Below, in pieces: positions 31,183 through 33,825 of a stretch of 33,825 bases of DNA. The position numbers and the translations under genes were made by a program. Source of the DNA: an uncultured Clostridia bacterium (lineage in GTDB: Bacteria; Bacillota; Clostridia; UMGS1810); NCBI GenBank assembly GCA_934463165.1, contig CAKSJG010000028.1:1-33825 (forward strand). The letters run 5' to 3'. The notes under the pieces are model-generated. The model worked only from the letters and a program-made list of their open reading frames with translations, was not told the DNA's origin and searched no databases. Positions within the stretch are counted from its first letter, which is position 1; every line of letters starts with the position of its first letter.

Positions 31183-32442
31183 TTATAATACTTCATTCGC
31201 CTTATTATACTCATTTTTGAAGTACGAGTCAAGACCTTCAAATTCAGACCTCCTTAACTCCTTCGTCACATCGGTATAAATATTAAGGGTTGTAGAAATA
31301 TCTTTGTGTCCAAGCGTATCCTGAATAACCTTTACATTAACCCCTGCTTCACACATTCTTGTCGTGAATGTATGCCTTAATGAGTGGCAACTAAAATGCG
31401 GAAGCAAAACCTTTGCATTTTCATCTTTCAAAAGCTGTTCATCATTGCAGTCACGGATAATACGACGGATTGCTTTGTTAAGGGTTGCCTGATGTTGCGG
31501 TTGTCCAAAACGGTTAAGAAAGATAAAATCAGTATATCCGTCTACAACAGCTTCACAATGAATATCAAGAAGCTCCTGTCTTTCTTTTTCCATAAGGAAT
31601 GCTTCTTTGACGAAATCCAACATCGGGACTTGGCGTTTGCCAGCCGGCGTTTTCGTGGTATTGATATTAAAATAGCAGCCACGCTTACTACCGTCGGTTC
31701 TATGGTCATAATATACCAGCGTATGATTAACATTGATAATTCCTTCGTCCAAATCAATGTCGCACCATCTGAGACCCGTTGCTTCACCAACACGAAGTCC
31801 CGTTCCAACCAACACCGCAAAAATTGGATACCACAAACTTGCAGACGGTGTATTCTTCAGATAGCTCAAAAATAATTCCTGTTCCGGTCTCGTTAAGGCT
31901 CTGCGTTTCTCCGTTTGAAAACAATGGGACTGCTTTAACTCTTTCAGCACATTATTGGAAGGGTTATTTCTGAGATAATCATCATCAACTGCCATATCCA
32001 AAATCTGATGAAGAACCGTATGGATATTGTCAATAGTCGCCGGTTTTAGATGTCTTTCATCTGCAAGGTAATTATAGAACCTTTTAATATCTGTCTTTTT
32101 CAAAGAAGATACCGTCTTTGAGCCAATTTGATTACGAACGAATGTCTCATACATATACTTATAGTTTTCAAAGGTATTGTTTTTAAGACCTCGTTTCAAG
32201 TCTTTCCAAAGCTCATACATATCATTGAGGGTAGTATATCGAGCTTCTGCCTTTATGCCGTCTTTTTTATCTTTTTCAATCTGCTCCTCTTTGTAGCGAA
32301 GCTCATCGAGTGTCTTGGCATATACATAACGCCTTTTGCGATTTGCATCCGTCCAACTATAATGATATGTACCGTCTGCACGTTGTGATTCTCCTGTACG
32401 GAGAACCACTCTTGATTTATCTCGTCTTTTTGTCTTTGCCAT
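31183..32442 (-). CDS. int: Tyrosine integrase 2 (Tn916 Int family)
   Basis: A 419-aa integrase, full length. It has the Tn916-type arm-binding N-terminus (VVLRTGESQRADGTYHYSW), a core-binding domain and the catalytic set: Arg in GTGLRVGEATGLRW near 216, HSLRH near 352, LGH near 378 and Tyr in TTLNIYTDV near 386. AGGAGG precedes the ATG. It is the last gene of an operon with five excisionase-like genes, 12 bases after the nearest. Similarity to integrase 1 is continuous along the whole length. Confidence 0.92.
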   Translation of the reverse strand: MAKTKRRDKSRVVLRTGESQRADGTYHYSWTDANRKRRYVYAKTLDELRYKEEQIEKDKKDGIKAEARYTTLNDMYELWKDLKRGLKNNTFENYKYMYETFVRNQIGSKTVSSLKKTDIKRFYNYLADERHLKPATIDNIHTVLHQILDMAVDDDYLRNNPSNNVLKELKQSHCFQTEKRRALTRPEQELFLSYLKNTPSASLWYPIFAVLVGTGLRVGEATGLRWCDIDLDEGIINVNHTLVYYDHRTDGSKRGCYFNINTTKTPAGKRQVPMLDFVKEAFLMEKERQELLDIHCEAVVDGYTDFIFLNRFGQPQHQATLNKAIRRIIRDCNDEQLLKDENAKVLLPHFSCHSLRHTFTTRMCEAGVNVKVIQDTLGHKDISTTLNIYTDVTKELRRSEFEGLDSYFKNEYNKANEVL

Positions 32443-32454
32443 TTTATTTTCCTC

Positions 32455-32706
32455 CTAAACCTTTTCCGCTTTATCCATATAAGCGTCAAACTTTTCTCTT
32501 GCTATCAAAATCTGTGTACCATTTGCAATAGCAAACGGACACCCTTTTGCCAATGCCATTTTTCTCAGCCTTCTAATACCAATTCCGGAATATGCGGCTG
32601 CTTCATCACAAGTAAGGACTTTTTGTTCCCATAGTGGTAAATCATTTTTTCTTTCATCAATCTGCCTTCTGTAAGCAGTGATTTCTTCACTAATAACTCT
32701 TAACAC
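32455..32706 (-). CDS. Excisionase-like protein 1 of the array (most diverged)
   Basis: An 83-aa Xis-like protein starting with GTG, 8 bases after AGGAGG. It has LTCDEAAAYSGIGIRRLRKM and ILIAREKFDAYMDKAEKV, but replaces the conserved FVLW(V/I)G segment by FAIANGTQI and has a longer N-terminal extension. It is the copy closest to the integrase, 12 bases away, and most likely the working excisionase partner; the divergence could also mean a new role. Confidence 0.75.
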   Translation of the reverse strand: MLRVISEEITAYRRQIDERKNDLPLWEQKVLTCDEAAAYSGIGIRRLRKMALAKGCPFAIANGTQILIAREKFDAYMDKAEKV

Positions 32707-32718
32707 CTAAAGCACCTC

Positions 32719-32952
32719 CTATATCGACGAAAGGTTTTCCAAATAATTCTCGAACTTTTTTCGCTTTATCATCGTTCTGTGTCCGACTTTTAATACAAAG
32801 TCACAGTCATCTTCCTGCGTGAGAGAATATATCGTGTCTCTTCCAAGTCCTGTGTACCCACTGGCTTCTTCTACTGAGATATTCTGTCTGTGCCATAAAG
32901 GTACTTCTGAACTCCTGCTTCTAAAATGCTCTGCCGTTTCTTTATTGTCCAT
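32719..32952 (-). CDS. Excisionase-like protein 2 of the array
   Basis: A 77-aa Xis-like protein; ATG at 32952 chosen because GGGAGG is 8 bases upstream. ISVEEASGYTGLGRDTIYSL forms the helix pair, followed by DFVLKVGHRTMIKRKKFENY. Separated from its neighbours by 12 and 15 bases. The DNA-binding surface differs from the other copies, as expected for distinct binding sites. Confidence 0.78.
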   Translation of the reverse strand: MDNKETAEHFRSRSSEVPLWHRQNISVEEASGYTGLGRDTIYSLTQEDDCDFVLKVGHRTMIKRKKFENYLENLSSI

Positions 32953-32967
32953 TACTAACACCTCCCA

Positions 32968-33180
32968 TCATATTGAGTAGCATTTTTCAATGTACTCATC
33001 AAAAACCCTTCTCTTAATCATTCGGCGATTGCCAATCCATAAAACGAAAGGACAATCTTCCGGATTTGTAAGTTCGTATAACTTGTCTCTGCCGATTCCC
33101 GTATATACAGACGCTTCTTCTATCGAAAGAAAAGGCTTTTCATACAACGGAATTTCAAACTGCTTTTTATTCTCTGCCAT
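32968..33180 (-). CDS. Excisionase-like protein 3 of the array
   Basis: A 70-aa Xis-like protein. The ATG at 33180 stands 7 bases after GGAGGA; an in-frame ATG at 33195 is less likely. LSIEEASVYTGIGRDKLYEL, PFVLWIGNRRMIKRRVFDEY and a final YSI match the canonical form. Confidence 0.8.
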   Translation of the reverse strand: MAENKKQFEIPLYEKPFLSIEEASVYTGIGRDKLYELTNPEDCPFVLWIGNRRMIKRRVFDEYIEKCYSI

Positions 33181-33201
33181 TTCTATTTCCTCCATTCCTA
33201 C

Positions 33202-33435
33202 CTAAATCGAATACTGCTTTTCAAGAAATCGTTCAAACGCAGTTCTCTTAATAACTCTCCTTGAACCTATCCAAATAACAAATGGGCAGTTTTCTTTTTC
33301 TGTCAATTCATATATCTTGTTGCTGCCTATTCCAAAATACTCGGTAGCCTCTGCCACAGACAGTATGGGTCTGTGCCATAAAGGAACATCATACTTATAT
33401 TTATTCCTGACTCTTGTTGCTCTTTTTTCCGACAT
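33202..33435 (-). CDS. Excisionase-like protein 4 of the array
   Basis: A 77-aa Xis-like protein; AAGGAGGTC before the ATG at 33435. LSVAEATEYFGIGSNKIYEL and PFVIWIGSRRVIKRTAFERF. Its N-terminal tail (RVRNKYKYDVPLWHRP) is nearly that of copy 5 (IRNKFKYDIPIYHRP), so these two are the closest pair, probably a recent duplication. Confidence 0.8.
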   Translation of the reverse strand: MSEKRATRVRNKYKYDVPLWHRPILSVAEATEYFGIGSNKIYELTEKENCPFVIWIGSRRVIKRTAFERFLEKQYSI

Positions 33436-33475
33436 CTCTATGACCTCCTTGCCGTTTCTGCCATAAAGGATACTG

Positions 33476-33517
33476 GAAAAATTGCGATGAGCCAATGATG
33501 CGAATTGACTCATCGCA
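33476..33517 (-). terminator. Terminator or attenuator inside the excisionase array
   Basis: TGCGATGAG (33483-33491) and CTCATCGCA (33509-33517) form a 9-bp stem; leftward it is followed by ATTTTTCC. It lies between copies 5 and 4 and could separate the first gene from the other four and the integrase. Confidence 0.55.
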
Positions 33518-33532
33518 TACTTGACATTTAGG

Positions 33533-33754
33533 CTAAATTGAGTATTGCCTTTCAAGATACTCAACAAATGATTTTCTTTTAATCACCCTTCGTGTCCCTA
33601 CCCAAATTACAAAGGGGCAATTTTCCATTGTGGTCAACTCATACAATTTGGTTCTGCCTATTCCTGAATAAGCTGTCGCTTCGTCAACGGAAATAATAGG
33701 TCTGTGATAAATCGGAATATCATATTTGAACTTGTTCCTGATTTGTTTAGACAT
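33533..33754 (-). CDS. Excisionase-like protein 5 of the array
   Basis: A 73-aa Xis-like protein; AAAGGGGTG stands before the ATG at 33754. ISVDEATAYSGIGRTKLYEL, PFVIWVGTRRVIKRKSFVEY and a final YSI. It is the first complete gene of the array in the window; more copies could lie beyond the edge. A leftward terminator follows it. Confidence 0.8.
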   Translation of the reverse strand: MSKQIRNKFKYDIPIYHRPIISVDEATAYSGIGRTKLYELTTMENCPFVIWVGTRRVIKRKSFVEYLERQYSI

Positions 33755-33825
33755 TCCTGCACCCCTTTCCTTTGACCGAGGTGCGTTTGTCATAAACGAT
33801 GTAATCCCAACCGCTGTTATTGCAC

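Larger units (their letters stand above)
30994..33825. mobile_element. Left end of element 2, continuing beyond the window
   Basis: Integrase 2 and five excisionase-like genes in one leftward operon, preceded on the left by the attachment-like block. The remainder of the element is outside the window. Confidence 0.55.

Overview
The window looks like a chromosomal segment of a low-GC Gram-positive anaerobe of the class Clostridia, probably a gut Oscillospirales or Lachnospirales-type genome. The grounds are strong AGGAGG ribosome sites, a lipobox substrate-binding lipoprotein, SLH/copper-amine-oxidase-type surface proteins, an AgrC/LytTR signalling pair and Tn916-family integrase/excisionase modules. 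The genus cannot be fixed from sequence alone.

Layout. (1) Positions 1-3341 look like backbone: a promoter and long leader, an ABC sugar-type substrate-binding lipoprotein, and a membrane-anchored LuxR-type regulator. (2) 3347-8200 is an A+T-rich restriction-modification island read leftward: a Cro/CI-type controller with a palindromic operator over its own -10 box, then a large zinc-ribbon DNA methyltransferase, a second DNA methyltransferase and an HNH endonuclease, joined by overlaps or 1-bp gaps. (3) 8240-21305 is a mobile-element block. A leftward integrase and excisionase are followed by a winged-helix regulator, an ArdC-like antirestriction protein, an adenine-type methylase, a circularly permuted cytosine-5 methyltransferase, a DPPY methyltransferase fused to a degenerate copy of itself, and a sigma-like HTH protein with an attenuated leader. 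A rightward arm carries an orphan 486-aa protein, a small unknown protein, a serine recombinase, an AEP/CHC2 primase and a MazF toxin. (4) 21654-30426 looks host-like: two related surface proteins with a duplicated leader and signal peptide, a small membrane protein, an AgrC-like kinase and LytTR regulator with a two-repeat operator upstream, and a small XRE regulator. (5) 30427-31182 has no gene of ordinary size but holds two convincing leftward small-RNA transcription units. (6) 31183 to the end is the left end of a second, related element: an integrase preceded by five tandem excisionase-like genes.

The two integrase modules share a downstream architecture: a leftward terminator, tandem arm-like repeats, a 17-bp identical block that also encodes the end of a short reading frame, more arm-like repeats, then the integrase stop. 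This suggests tandem accretion of related islands at one attachment site, in which case the R-M island, the 8.4-31.0 kb segment and the right-hand element could be neighbours in one array. A more conservative reading is that the block is simply a conserved end of this integrase family.

Best leads: the five-gene excisionase array; the permuted C5 methyltransferase; the fused active/degenerate methyltransferase; the two-methyltransferase/HNH R-M system with its operator; the paired small RNAs; and RNA control elements in which a terminator or attenuator overlaps a ribosome site or can pair with an upstream segment.
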